Assembly (NCBI GenBank): GCA_943737045.1
Contig: CALSFV010000335.1
Coordinates: forward strand, 62,001-126,000
Source of the DNA: Parapristionchus giblindavisi
Lineage: Eukaryota; Nematoda; Chromadorea; Rhabditida; Diplogasteridae
Direction: 5' to 3'
Length of the DNA stretch: 64,000 bases
Under the pieces are notes generated by a model. It made no database searches. It saw nothing but the letters and a program-made list of their open reading frames with translations, and had not been told where the DNA came from. This document shows, one piece after another, positions 24,972 to 34,541 of this stretch. The stretch's first letter is position 1. Each line of letters starts with the position of its first letter. A program made the translations under genes and the position numbers.

Positions 24972-27900
24972 GTATTACTTCTGAAACATAAGAAAAATCT
25001 GATGAACTGTTTGGAAAAACTATGGAAAATGTTTTAAACCTTTTACATTTTGCTATTTCTTGATTGTTGAATTCAAACATCCATCAATGTGTCTTCAGCT
25101 CCGCGAGCAGATACGTATCCTCGAGATCGATAAGCGAAATCTGCGCGACACCAAGGAGAACAGTCTGCAGCATCGTGAAATGATGGAGGTACAGATCAAA
25201 GATCATAGATCAAAGATCAAAAATCAAGTGGCATTTTTTTTCAGGCGGAACAACAGCGTCTCCAGCAAACCGTGCACATGGCGGAACTGCAGAAGTTGAC
25301 TAGAAAGTACAGATTGAGCAGTATTATCGATCAGGTGAGGCCCATTGAAATCTGTGTTCTGCCAACATATTGGACGATTTATTTATTTATTTATTGTTAA
25401 AACAGTAAGTTCGGAGATAAACAGCTAAATGATTTTGTACAAAAATGTCGATCACTTTCATGCAATGAATAATACTTGTACCGGAAGAGTAATGGTCAAA
25501 AATAGATCAACTTGTCGTTGAATTCTGAAAATTCATTATTTTATGCACTTTATTTGATTAGTGAGCTAGAAGGAAGATTATTTGTTTAAAGATTGTGAAC
25601 AAATATAGAACACATGTAAGAGTAATTAGAGGAAACACGAGCTTTCTGTATCTACTTATATTTTCGCACATTTAGCTGCAATACGTGTCGGACACTCGTC
25701 GCAGTCAAAGTCTCGATGTGAATCATCCCGACAGCATACGGTATATCATCAGTCAGCTGACCGCACTGAGGGATGAGGACGTCCATGGATCCAACAACGG
25801 GGACAGGTTTGACATTTCCACTACGATTAACATTAAAAAATGCACTAAACATTAAATTTGTGTCGAAGGTTCCAAAAAAAGATTCTTTGCTTGGTTGAAA
25901 TCGCGAATTGATCACAGTAAACGTTATGCGGTCAATACAATGTTTCCAACAACAACAAAAACAAGACAATAACGAACAGAAAGACGATATCCCTTTTATC
26001 ATATTCCTAATTTCCTTGAATAATTTCCTTGAGTTGTCCTTGATAAATCGTTTTAAACTGTAAAAAATTGAATTTTTTTTTATTTCTTTTTTAAAATTCC
26101 TATATGTAAATGTTCCTTCAAGGGATGATCGTTCTATCGCCACGAACGTCTCGTTGATGCTACCATCAGAATGCAATGATACATACGACAACATCTCTCA
26201 ATCGTCGATGTCGATACGATCTACCACATCCGCTAATCCCATGCACCATAGCATCAGGTAAAGTTAGCATGTGTTATTGAATGAGAAAACCCCGAGCTAA
26301 GTTGAAACTCACCGCTCTGGCCACACTCTCTCGTTTTCGCTTTGACTTCGCGAGAATATTGTCAGAGCGGGGAGATTCAAATTAGTTTGGGGTGTTAGTT
26401 TGAGAACAATTTAGTTAGTTTGTGACTTGTCTTGAATTTAGTAATATATAAATATTATCCCACGATAGCTAGGGTTAGAAATCAACAGTTACGATGGAGA
26501 ATTTTAACTAAAAAGTGATTTGCATAATTTAGTTTAGTAAACTAAATAGTAATAGAAAGTTGGAGTGTTTTGAATGATGGATGAATCATACTTTTTTTAG
26601 TTTTCTTATAGTTATGGTATGTATCGTTAGTCTGACTAGAGTTTTGTTATATCTAGCTTTGTTAACTGGAACAGGGATAGTTTCCTAATTTATACCTTTT
26701 TTTTCTTTAATCGTCGGCATGACTCAGCTTTCGCTTCATCTTTCTTTTCTCCTCTTCTCTCTCTTTCTTCCTACTACTCTTAACTCTTCCACTCTCGCTC
26801 ACAACACGCTTCAGATACCCGAACGGCACCGCACCGAAACCGAATGGTACCGGCAGTACCAATGGAACCAGTACCAACCGGTCCAACCTTACCAACTCAC
26901 TCTCCTCGGCTGCTCCACCCCGATCGATAAGGTTTCGACCATCAATAGCATGCTCATACTCATAACTGGTTGCAAATTTCTAAATCAATAAATGTGGCTT
27001 ACTGAATTGCTGAATTGTGTAAGATACTTGAATTGAATAGTCATTTAAATGCACACTCGAGCTAATTTTATTCTCCGCTCTGGCAATGCTCTCAGGTGGA
27101 CGAAAAAGCAAGAGAGTATGGCCAGAGCTGCGCGTTTAAAGTGCAAGATTTTTTTGTTCATGAGAAAGAGTGTCGAGTTTTTGTTTCTCTTTTATTCCTA
27201 ACACGGTTCATCAATGCAGTAAGCCATTCAAACTCACCCGCATTGAAATTTTTTTAAATATCGATGATTCTATTTTAGCGTTGAAAACGGTAACTGGGAC
27301 GGCGCTTCGATATCAAGTCGATCAAGGAAAACATCTTATCCCGATCCTCCTCCGAGCTTCCTGCTAAGTGAGTTTAATCCCATTTCTTTCAATTCTTCGC
27401 TGCAATAGTTTGTGTGTTGTTACGATGATAAATTCACAATGGCTTCTTTCCACACAATTTCCGATTGTAGTTTTGCTTCTTGATATATCAAAATCATTAT
27501 CGGAAGTTGTCGTGTGTCATATTGTGCTTTGTAGTTGCATACTAATCGTCTTTCATTTCCATGCTAACCACATCAGAGTTCTTCATTAGGAAACGAATTT
27601 TCATGCAAAAAAAGTACAAAAATGAAGAAATCTGACAGTACGCGATTGTCAAGTTTCCGAAATTACTCCTTCAAAGCTAATGTTTGGATAGTCCACAAAG
27701 AGAAAAGTGTAAAAAGAACACCTATAAAAAGTTAAATATAGCACATCACAGGGCTTTATTACAGGTGTTTAACACTTTTCTCTATGTGACGCTGGATCTG
27801 ATGGCGCACTAAAAAATAGTGGAAAACGGAAAATGGCGACTTTCCGGGGTCTAAAAAAGTACACTGGAAAACCGAAAATGGAAACTCGAAATTTGAATTC

Positions 27901-30788
27901 GCGGGCGCGAATAAGGCGCGGAAATTCAAATTCTGACTTTCTAACTGCGATTTTCTGCGGTTATAAAACTTAAATAAAGCCGAAATTTCATTTTTCGACC
28001 TTTCTGAAGCGTAGGAACTTAAATTCCTACTTAACATCCTTTTTAAACCGCAGAAAACCGCAGTTGGAAAGCCAGAATTTGAATTCCCGCACCTTTTTTC
28101 GCGCCCGCGAATTCAAATTTTCGAGTTTCCAGGTGCTTTTTTAGACCCCGGAAAGCCGCCATTTTCCGTTTTCCACTATTTTTTAGTGCGCCATGAGCTA
28201 GGAGATAAAATTGCGGAAACTCGACCATTTCCCGTGCCCACCCCGCTTCTCTCATCTATCCTTTGCTTTCTTCCTCCACAGATGACGTGCCCACTCCTCC
28301 TACAGACCGCAACGCCCATTGCGAGTACGACTCAAACGGTCGACTGCGCATCTCCCAGAGCGGATCGTCCATCAATCCCCTGTCGAGATCCGCATCGTTT
28401 GATCGAAGAGCGGCACCCTTGGCCCAGCCCGAAGAACCCATCCACTTTAGGACGAACTCAGCTGGTGAGAAACTATAATAATTAGATCATTACAAAACAA
28501 TAGTTTTTTTTTGTTTAACGAAAGTTAGATGATAGTTAGTTGTGATAGTAGCTGGGATTTAATAAAGATGAGTATGTACTTTGTATTTTTGAATAAAACT
28601 CGAATTCTTCTATCATTGGTTTGGGAATCATTCCCTTAGGCGGTGTTACATTTTCAAAACGGGCGCACGTCCACGTGCGTTTTTCAGATACATAGTAAAA
28701 CGCACGTGGTGGGCACGTTTTGAAAATGTAACACCGCCTTACAGATAAGGGATTTTTCTGTGCGTATATCTTCAGCAATATTTAAATTCTGCAAATAAAT
28801 ATATTGAATATGTTGTATCAAATGGTCATTAGGTTCGAATATCCTGTACCAAGTGAGACGAGAGGAACTAGCGAGGGGTGGACAACCATCGGTACGGCTG
28901 ATGGCACAGGCATTCGAGTCGTTCGATGGAGGAAAAGTCAAGACGAAGAAGGTGAGTGGTGCTTTATGATTTGTATAATACATTTAAATGAACACGAACA
29001 ATACACGAACAAGTATGCATGCACTTTAAATTTACATTTTTTGATTAAATAAGTTAACTAGCAATGTGCCCTTTGGTGTTTCGGCCGCTACGTATATTAT
29101 AATAATTAATTTGTTGATGCCATGATAAAAATTTAACAATTTTATAAGATTGAATTAATGGCTCTATATGTCTATTGAGGTTTGAATATATACTGCCGAA
29201 ATTAATGTTGATAAGGTTACGGATGAATGTTTTAGTCCGAATTAGTGAACGCAGAATTCAATATATCTCAAAGTACAGAAACCTTTGCAGGGCATTTTCG
29301 GCGTGAAGAAGAGTCAAAGCGTGGACACGCAGGCCCAGCATGATAGACAGGTACTTACTGTGATTTCATACAACAGAAAACAAAATTCTCTTTACCATTC
29401 CCCCCAATAAAAATCATAAAATAACAATTACCTTCATCGTCTTGACTTTCCTTCATCCAACGATTCGAATGCTTGCGTCATCAACCGCACAGATCGTAGA
29501 GACCCTACATATTTTTTTATAAATGAAAAAAAATTATCTTACATCATAAAGATGTTTCAACAATCAAAATAGGAATTCAAATGAAGAAATTTGCGCTCGG
29601 AGAAAATTAAAAAAGGAGAAAATTTTGTAATATTTCAAATCTTTCCAGAGTACTACCGGTAGTCTGTCCACTAATCGATCGGCCGTTACCATCGATGAAA
29701 TATCAACTGCGACCCTTCCCCGTGGCGGACGCAATCCATTCAAGAGCATGGGCAGTCGGATTGTTGAGCGAGTCAGGAGGAGTCTGTCGAGGTACTGTAA
29801 CTGGGCTATCGTGAAGTGATTTTGACCACAGAGGCTACACTACTCTCTGAAACCAAAAAAAATGGTGTATATATCCGTATAATATTTGCTGCAAGAGAAA
29901 GAGAGGCAATATGTACACCCATTTGTAATTTAATTTACTGATTTTTTAATTATTGATGTAATTGAACAGAATTTAAAAAAAAATTCAGATCATCTCGTCG
30001 AGATAGTCGTGAGCGATCAGAGACTGCTCCTCCGTCGGAAATGGGTGAACTGCCGAAGGATACGCTGAAACCGACCAAGGTCGACAAGGTGGGGTTTGAT
30101 GTTGCAATGCTTGCACTTTTTTCTGTTATTCTTCTCCCGATGTCCTCATTATGTATCTTTGCTTTTATGAATACAATATTAGTATTAGCGTAGCGAAATC
30201 TCAATCAATTTTTAATCGTTCACTCTTTAACCTTATTAAGTTCTTCTTCTTTCCTTTGAAAAAACGTTTTATTGAAAACTGTTTTGTGTGGGTCATCCTA
30301 CAGATGAGGCCCACCCCACACGGGCCGGTCCAGTGTCTAGGACCAGGGCCGAAACACTGGATCGTTTTTATCTCTAGATATTATGTCTTTACATAGTTTC
30401 TTTTCTAACACAACCTACTTTAAAACCATTCTTTCATTACTTTAACTCTAATTCGAATTATTGAGGATAAGAGTATATGTAGGTCGATACCTTTGCGCGT
30501 CAGGACAAATATTTTTCAGCACTAGACAGAGGTTTAATGGAAAAATAAAGGTCTTTATATCGTATTGTAACGTTAGAGCGACACTCAAAGCTGTAGTTTG
30601 ACGAGACATATCTCTGTGAGAGTATATCGATTTCCCAAAATCTTAATAATTTGAAAACACCTAAATCCACACTTCAGACTTCCGAAAAGGGCGCTACGTC
30701 ACCGAAGAAGACGAAGAAGAAAGCAGCCGAAAACAAGGCTCGAAAGACGACTGCTCTCACCGGAATTTCATCATCCTCCAAAGATTGA
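6702..30788 (+). CDS. Large coiled-coil protein, MTCL/SOGA-like (51 exons)
   Basis: The predicted protein is 1726 aa. All exon phases join without an internal stop. Exons: 6702-6818, 8199-8307, 10265-10318, 11146-11252, 11428-11493, 11661-11780, 12356-12406, 12754-12894, 13140-13226, 13420-13494, 13622-13764, 14032-14134, 14370-14528, 14827-14918, 15731-15794, 15979-16019, 16090-16180, 16271-16345, 16404-16488, 16577-16650, 17498-17548, 17879-17968, 18276-18386, 19107-19196, 19261-19371, 19622-19723, 19789-19860, 20078-20197, 20443-20519, 20719-20836, 20892-20982, 21166-21306, 21876-21988, 22207-22341, 22652-22741, 23485-23622, 23830-23936, 24124-24241, 24629-24712, 25099-25188, 25245-25334, 25676-25806, 26123-26257, 26815-26931, 27279-27367, 28282-28464, 28833-28951, 29291-29350, 29649-29791, 29989-30088, 30678-30788. 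Residues 7-30 show C-x12-C-x2-C-x6-H, a possible metal site. About 130-1340 is heptad-rich coiled coil, broken at a Pro-rich linker (about 400-410) and a linker with CNRC (about 770-803). The tail (1340-1726) is Ser/Thr-rich, with a VERVRRSLSR motif near 1650 and a Lys-rich end. Segments such as LERELDLREQLRYAEEDL recall MTCL/SOGA cytoskeletal proteins; this is from memory, not a search. Myosin-tail or other coiled-coil families remain possible. The start is the first ATG in frame before the Cys motif. Upstream exons cannot be excluded. Confidence 0.85.
7050..7158. mobile_element. TTAA MITE, family A, right end degenerate
   Basis: It lies in intron 1. The left end is intact (TTAA-AGGCACAACCCGAGTTAATTTG) with CTCCGCTCTGGCC. 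The right side fades at AGTTTCAAATTAGG and the terminal TTAA is lost. Confidence 0.75.
7440..7728 (+). repeat. Intronic TTAAGTCAC-type degenerate repeat
   Basis: Intron 1 contains tandem variants of CTTAAGTCACTAAGTCACAGT, including a directly repeated block of about 57 bp. The same CTTAAGT/GTACTTA vocabulary fills other introns of this gene (11253-11427, 12680-12753, 14960-15060, 21310-21365, 22340-22450, 23380-23484). Confidence 0.8.
7732..8174. mobile_element. 443-bp palindromic MITE, TAA duplication
   Basis: Inverted arms of about 155 bp begin CTAGGGAATGGTTTCTGTG and end with its exact complement. Flanks are TAA (7729-7731 and 8175-8177). The element sits in intron 1. Open frames in both arms mirror each other and are not coding. 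Confidence 0.85.
8770..9180 (+). repeat. GA-rich low-complexity tract in intron 2
   Basis: A long purine tract of GAGAGG/GGGAGA variants, with a partly duplicated internal unit near 9040-9120 (GTGGGGTAGAGGGAGGAGAG). It generates long Arg/Glu/Gly and Ser/Pro/Leu frames that are not genes. The rest of intron 2 (8308-10264) is unremarkable. Confidence 0.9.
10313..10440. mobile_element. TTAA MITE, family A, overlapping the exon 3 donor
   Basis: Diverged copy. The left end AAAGGTACACG corresponds to the family's AAAGGCACACC and coincides with the exon 3 splice donor (AAAG|GTACAC). The right end is GGTCTACCTT-TTAA. The CTCTGG and GAGAGAGT stem motifs are retained. Confidence 0.6.
11809..11926. mobile_element. 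TTAA MITE, family B
   Basis: It lies in intron 6, just downstream of exon 6. TTAA-AGGGGGCGTAACCTCACTC at the left; GAGTGAGATTACGTTCCC-TTAA at the right. About 75-80% similar by eye to the copy at 1605. Confidence 0.88.
13806..13905. mobile_element. Degenerate family A MITE
   Basis: It lies in intron 11. The core CGCTCCGGCAATTCTCTCTCG and its complement GAGGGCGTCGCCAGAG survive. The TTAA ends are not recognisable. Confidence 0.5.
14690..14804. mobile_element. Family A MITE, ends eroded
   Basis: It lies in intron 13. It shows GGCCCGAGCTAATTTG at the left and GCTCGGGGTGTACCTTT at the right. The right end runs into TTTCAG, an alternative in-frame acceptor that would add seven residues before exon 14. 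Confidence 0.7.
15101..15532. mobile_element. 432-bp palindromic MITE, TTA duplication
   Basis: Arms of about 170 bp begin CAAGGGGATGGTCGCAACTGG and end with the complement. TTA flanks both sides (15098-15100, 15533-15535). It lies in intron 14. A diverged relative with the same internal CTGATTACGAATCCG segment is at 41913-42331, and a fragment at about 35360-35440. Confidence 0.88.
16181..16270 (+). repeat. Intron built of GATCTTT heptamers
   Basis: Intron 17 (90 bp) consists mostly of ACTTTGATCTTTG variants. Introns 16 (16020-16089), 18 (16346-16403) and 19 (16489-16576) have the same make-up. Introns 24 (19197-19260) and 40 (25189-25244) carry the complement AAAGATC, and intron 30 (20837-20891) starts with three GATCTTT units. 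Confidence 0.9.
16659..17362. mobile_element. 704-bp non-autonomous hAT-like element
   Basis: It has terminal inverted repeats TAGGGTGGCGAGAATGACTC and complement, flanked by the 8-bp duplication GTGCACAT (16651-16658 and 17363-17370). An 8-bp duplication with TAGGG ends is typical of hAT. The arms are extended (second inverted segment ACAAGCATAAAATCGACTG near 16897/17130). No transposase is seen. The left duplicate is the first eight bases of intron 20, so it supplies the splice donor. Confidence 0.9.
17572..17642. mobile_element. Truncated family A MITE
   Basis: It lies in intron 21. Only the right half remains: GCGAGAGAGTGTGGCCAGA followed by AGCTGGGGTGTGCCTTTA. The left CCGAGCTAATTTG half is missing. 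Confidence 0.7.
17763..17871 (+). repeat. AAATA/AAAT microsatellite
   Basis: An alternating run of AAATA and AAAT units that ends directly at the exon 22 acceptor (ATTGCAG). It gives Phe/Ile/Leu/Tyr frames on the other strand. Confidence 0.95.
18011..18160. mobile_element. 150-bp MITE with 8-bp duplication
   Basis: Ends GGCACTAGGTCGAATGAGAACC and complement, flanked by ATTTTGGC (18003-18010 and 18161-18168). It lies in intron 22. The 8-bp duplication suggests hAT-type mobilisation; the ends differ from the element at 16659. Confidence 0.88.
21010..21117. mobile_element. Family A MITE, right end degenerate
   Basis: It lies in intron 31: TTAA-AGAAACACCCGGGCTAAC at the left, CTCCGCTCTTAC core, and AGAGCGGAGAGCTTCAA at the right. 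The terminal TTAA on the right is lost. Confidence 0.7.
21366..21705 (+). mobile_element. TTAA element, family C, carrying a tRNA-like cassette
   Basis: It begins TTAA-AGGTGGAGATCC and ends GGAGTCCACC-TTAA (340 bp). It lies in intron 32. Inside, 21454-21524 contains an A-box-like TAGCGTAGTG and a B-box GGTTCGAATCC. A second, about 90% similar copy lies at 22787-23134. Confidence 0.88.
21454..21524 (+). other. tRNA-like sequence (A and B boxes), probably pseudo
   Basis: A-box-like TAGCGTAGTGATAAAAC is followed 33 bp later by GCGGGTTCGAATCC, an excellent T-arm/B-box. I cannot form a full acceptor stem and the anticodon arm is poor. I read it as tRNA-derived rather than a working tRNA. Confidence 0.6.
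22016..22135. mobile_element. TTAA MITE, family A
   Basis: It lies in intron 33. It runs TTAA-AGCGACGCCCCACGC to GCTTGGGGTATGAC-TTTAA, with an intact CCGCTCTGGCC core and GCGAGAGAG stem. Confidence 0.88.
22505..22620 (-). repeat. Dispersed repeat with CGGCCGAAACACC
   Basis: It lies in intron 34. It matches, in inverted orientation, the segment at about 28985-29095: GTAGCGGCCGAAACACC, then GGCACATTGCTAGTTAAC, then AAAGTGCATGCATACTT. Length about 110 bp, class unknown. Confidence 0.7.
22787..23134 (+). mobile_element. TTAA element, family C, carrying a tRNA-like cassette
   Basis: Second copy (348 bp) of the element at 21366, in intron 35. The tRNA-like part is at 22882-22954 with AGCGTAGTGG and GGTTCGAATCC. 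Its right-hand TTAA (23131-23134) is shared with the family A MITE that follows directly. Confidence 0.88.
22882..22954 (+). other. tRNA-like sequence (A and B boxes), probably pseudo
   Basis: TTAGCGTAGTGGTAAAAC and CGCGGGTTCGAATCC are closer to tRNA consensus than in the copy at 21454. The 3' side ends in GCCGAAC without a matching 5' acceptor strand. Confidence 0.6.
23131..23249. mobile_element. TTAA MITE, family A
   Basis: It is adjacent to the family C copy and shares its TTAA. The ends are AGTCAAACCACGAG and CTCGGCGTGCGTCTTTAA, with the CTCCGCTCTGGCC core. Confidence 0.85.
23650..23740. mobile_element. Degenerate family A MITE
   Basis: It lies in intron 36. Weak similarity: CTATGCTCTATCGCTTTCG and GAGAGGGCGTTTCCATAG, then AAAATCAGCT. 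No TTAA ends remain. Confidence 0.45.
24868..24966. repeat. AT dinucleotide microsatellite
   Basis: About 100 bp of TA repeats with two CATA interruptions, in intron 39. The Ile-Tyr open frame over it is an artefact. Confidence 0.95.
26283..26395. mobile_element. Family A MITE without TTAA ends
   Basis: It lies in intron 43: AACCCCGAGCTAAGTTGAAAC and TTAGTTTGGGGTG, with CCGCTCTGGCC and its complement. The terminal TTAA is mutated on both sides. Confidence 0.75.
27045..27139. mobile_element. TTAA MITE, family A, internally shortened
   Basis: It lies in intron 44. TTAA-ATGCACACTCGAGC at the left, TGCGCG-TTTAA at the right, with the CTCCGCTCTGGCAATGCTC core. The right arm lacks the AATTAGCTCG segment. 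Confidence 0.75.
27802..28193. mobile_element. 392-bp palindromic element
   Basis: Ends TGGCGCACTAAAAAATAGTGG and complement, flanked by TGA on both sides. The arms (over 120 bp) contain TTTCCGGGGTCTAAAAAAG and GCGGGCGCGAA. It lies in intron 45. The short target duplication is uncertain. Confidence 0.75.
28639..28738. mobile_element. 100-bp MITE with TTA duplication
   Basis: A near-perfect palindrome GGCGGTGTTACATTTTC to GAAAATGTAACACCGCC, flanked by TTA (28636-28638, 28739-28741). It lies in intron 46. It shares its TTACATTTTCAAAACG end with the element at 42642. Confidence 0.9.
28985..29095 (+). repeat. Dispersed repeat with GGTGTTTCGGCCGC
   Basis: It lies in intron 47, beginning immediately after exon 47. 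Inverted relative of 22505-22620 and direct relative of 3030-3115. Confidence 0.7.
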
Positions 30789-31874
30789 TCAACTATTGAT
30801 CGATTATTGATCGATTATTGATTGATTATTGATCGATTATTGATTGATTATTGATTTTCTCACAAATTGTTATGAGTCGCTCTAGCGTATGTGCTGATGA
30901 ATAGATCTCTCTCCTGCCCCCTTGCCTCATCCTCCATCAATCTTATTTTAATATTATTTTATTTTTTTTGATATTTTACACAGTGCACGTTAACTAAATA
31001 GAGTATCCTAACCACGCCGAACCTCAGTTGCTACTAATTTTTGAGTCTCAAAATAAGAGATATAAGTATTTAGAGATGCCTATTTCCCGGACGCCAACGA
31101 CAGTCTCGGTATTTAAAAAAAAAATTTCTCTGTTAACTCTCAATGAGAGCCCAAGAGACCAATAGTAACTCCCGTAACGTAATATCGTAGCCAACGCCCC
31201 ACCCTTCTCCCTCCTTCACTCAGAAAGAAAGTTTCACATTTGAAAAATAGCTGTAAATTAAAATTGATTTACGTTGTTGTGATCTTTGCAACACGTGACG
31301 TAAATCAATTTTCAGCTTTTCAAATTAAAAAGCTTTCATTCTGAACGTATTATCCGCAAAATATCGCCCAGAATCGATTATCATCACTGCAATTTATTCC
31401 GTGCCTTACAACGAATTTGTGTACATAATCAAATTTCGAAAACAAAACCTATTATTTTACAATTTCTATCTATATTTTCATAGAGCTCAAATTTGTGTGA
31501 AACGTTTGTTGGCTGTTGAGATGATAAATATATCGAATGTGAAATTATATGGACATATTATAACACGCAAGAACAATCCTTATTATCCTTATTTTAATAA
31601 TTTTAAAGTGTATGCAAATTCACATTATTCTTTTCACATTCTACATTTTAAATATATTCATTTATCATAAATTTGGGTGGCTTAAGAAGGATTATCAATT
31701 CGATAGCATGTGATCTAACTCTAGTCTCGCATACTCCATAGTGTAGGAGATATATTTGTCGACAAAATCGTAGAAGCCATGGCTTCTGAAAATTTATTTC
31801 GTTTACTTCTCGTCCAAAAAAAATAAATATCATGTACAATTATCATGACGCAATGAGAAATTTGTTCAAAAGAC
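30789..31874. other. Convergent intergenic region
   Basis: This is the space between the stop of the + strand coiled-coil gene and the stop of the - strand gene 1. It begins with tandem ATTGATCG/ATTGATTG units (30788-30855), probably 3' UTR. A short imperfect hairpin lies at about 31245-31325. No gene is seen. Confidence 0.7.
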
Positions 31875-34541
31875 TTACTTGTACTTTTTGAACTCGCGTT
31901 TAATAAAGTCAAGAGCTTGATCCTTTTTCATATTATATACTTGACTCAATTGGCTGAAATTATTTTTTAGATATGCGAACGTTTAGATAAGATTTCCATC
32001 AAGTTCGGACTTTTCTAATTGCTAATATCTACGTTTTATAAAGAAGAAAAAGAACGAACTCTTTATTATAATTATAGATTGCGATGCGACCGAGGATTCT
32101 AGGCAGATCATTGCACTTCCTAAAAGGAATGCAATGAACTACAAAGCTAGAAAATAATATATATACGCTAAAAATATAATAAAATAAGTGAATGAAATGA
32201 GCAGGTAGCTGATTAAAATATAACTGCCGTGCTGCAGTGACAACAAGTGATCTGATACTCACTCATCAAGGCATTCATAAGTGAAATCTCCCGACTGCAA
32301 GGTGGAATCTCCAGCATTGATATTCCCCAGAAACTCGGTCATGTTAGCCGTGGAAGGAATCGAGCTTCCGTCTCGTGCGGTTGGCTGACGATATTATAAT
32401 AATAATAGTTATACATATTAGTAAATTAAAAATGAAACAAGTGATGATAAATTGGGTGTTTCCTTTTTTTGTTAAAATGATTCTTTCACAAGTAAATATT
32501 TTTTTTCCAAAAATCAAGAGTCGTTTTGTCGGTGATATGACACGTGTGAGAAATTAGAATGGAATGGACCGATCGTGAGAGTGCGAATAAGAAGAATGAC
32601 ATGAGAAATGTCTAATTGAAAGTGGGAGACGTGAGATATCACAATTAAAATGAAATAGTGGAAAGCGACATTTGGGAAAAATGTGATAGGAAAATATTTT
32701 TATGAAATATCACTTCGGAAAACTCTAATTAGAAAACAATTTTCAAGAAAAATCATTTGTGAAAATAACGATGTGGAGACACCCAATCCTGAACTGCACA
32801 ACAAGGAAATACCTCAATGGGAAAAAAGTTTTAAACATTCCGTGGCGTCTCGGATGGAGCGTCACTTCTCACCTTCTTTCAAACGGAAGAACAACGGATA
32901 AGTGGAGGAGCTGCCATAGCAGCTATCAATCCCGCTCATAGGATGGCATTACCTATTTCTAAGAAGATTCGAGATATAGAACATGCTATTGGTATCGCTT
33001 TGAGTAATCCATTCAATCTTCGTGGATTCACCCTTTTGGACTATATTAGTAGCACTCTTGCTCCTTACCAGAAGTGATTGTTTTTGATAATTGTTGTTGT
33101 TGTTGATGATAAATTTAAAAAAATATTTTTACATGGGTAATTTCAAGAAAGATTTTTCCTGGGCAACGTTTTCTAAATACGTTTTTCCCGGACATCGTTT
33201 TCTAATTACGTTCTTTCCTGAACATCGTTTTCTAATCGCATTTTTCCCAAATGTCGCTTTCCACGCATTCATTTCAAATGTCATTTCTCACGTCTTCCAT
33301 TTCCAATTAAACATTTCTCAGATCATTCCTCACAAGATGCCCTCGCCCAATCGGTCGTTTCTTAAATGATTTCTCACACGTGTCTTTCTCGCATAATTCG
33401 TCTCTCAAATGGAACTTCCATTCTAATTTCTCACACGTGTCATATCACCGTTTTGTCGATTTTTAAAATGTTCAACCTTACAACCCGCAGTAAGCCGCCA
33501 TCCAAAGCGCGTGAGCGTACAATAATCAGGGCACATGATCCACTCCGAGTTTAGATACACATAGTACATCTCTCCTGTTAAAGTGAGAGTGATCTCACTC
33601 AATTTTCTCTTCATTGCACACACTATTCCTCGGTTCTCTAACAACGAGAATGCATAGAGCGTTGAAGAGACCGTTGACAAAGGTTTCGGTCTCTTTAAAC
33701 TCTTTTAAACTCATTTGCCAAAACAAGCATGGTGGATAGTGAAGTAAAGAAATTGCATAAATTTCATTTAAACAAGTGAAAAAATCGTGAAAAATCCTCC
33801 TGCTAATTAATTATTTTCATCGAGCTTTTGAGAGAGAGAGACTCAGTTTAAAAAAAATATTATTTAATTGTAACATTAAGGTGCAAATCTATATTAATTA
33901 TAATTTTAAACAATGAATATGAAAAATACATCACTATAATTAATAAATTCTTTTTTTGTCAGAACCATTGTATATTTATTTCATGAATACCTTTCAAGGT
34001 TATTATATTTTTAGATTTTAAATATAATTAATTGAATTATTGCTTTACGCATACAAAAGAGCGTGAGAAACATGTATAGAGAAGAACAAATGGTAAAACA
34101 CCGGCATCACGCAGAGCTCAAACGTAAATTCAAACGCGAACCTAAAAACGTTTCACGGTCCTTGATGTCGAGTTTGGGGAGCGGAAAGGAGTATTTAGCA
34201 CAGTAGAAAGTGGAACGATCGCTGAAATTGTGCAATTTACTAGGTGTTAGGCTAGGATGAATCACATCAAAATTTATGGTTAAGGAAACGTTATAAACCG
34301 AAGTCGCTAATTTTGCTCTCCGCTCTGGCCACGCTCTCTCGTATCAAAAGCCGTCGAGCGTTGTCAGAGCGGAAAGTTTAAAATTATCTCTGGGTGTGCC
34401 TTTAAGGAGGACAACCGGAGAAAACTATTATTAAAGTCGTAGTAAATATATAACGCTGACGTACTTTCGAATCACATAAGCGATGGTTGATGGCAGAAGC
34501 AAATTGGATATGAACATAGCAATACGAATCATCGCCACCAT
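31875..34541 (-). CDS. Secreted Cys-containing family protein, copy 1
   Basis: Five exons on the minus strand: 34541-34465, 34221-34157, 33574-33477, 32384-32263, 31953-31875. They predict 146 aa with consistent phases (2, 1, 0, 2). Exon 1 gives a signal peptide ([21 protein letters not shown]). The mature part has cysteines in YCAK, MCPDYC, TAGC and YECLD, and a Lys-rich C-terminus (FIKREFKKYK). Exon 3 ends at the weak donor AAG|GTTGAA; the alternative T|GTAAGG would break frame. Its exon 4 is longer than in the paralogues. I do not recognise the family. It is the most diverged copy and the only one with a third Cys pair spaced MCPDYC. Extracellular or lumenal location is inferred. Confidence 0.72.
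33578..33697. mobile_element. TTAA MITE, family B, at a splice acceptor
   Basis: TTAA-AGTGAGAGTGATCTCAC at the left, GGTTTCGGTCTC-TTTAA at the right. On the minus strand it lies immediately upstream of the exon 3 acceptor of copy 1 (TTTAACAG). Paralogues have TTTAACAG without the insert. Confidence 0.8.
34289..34405. mobile_element. Family A MITE in intron 1 of copy 1
   Basis: Left end eroded (ATAAACCGAAGTCGC). The CTCCGCTCTGGCC core, GTCAGAGCGG complement and right end CTGGGTGTGCC-TTTAA are clear. Confidence 0.78.

Noticed and set aside
24781..25080. Ile-Tyr repeat frame
   Set aside because: AT dinucleotide repeat within an intron.
25652..26194. 180-aa minus-strand open frame
   Set aside because: It lies antisense to exons 42-43 and the intron between them, which have strong coding and splice support on the + strand.
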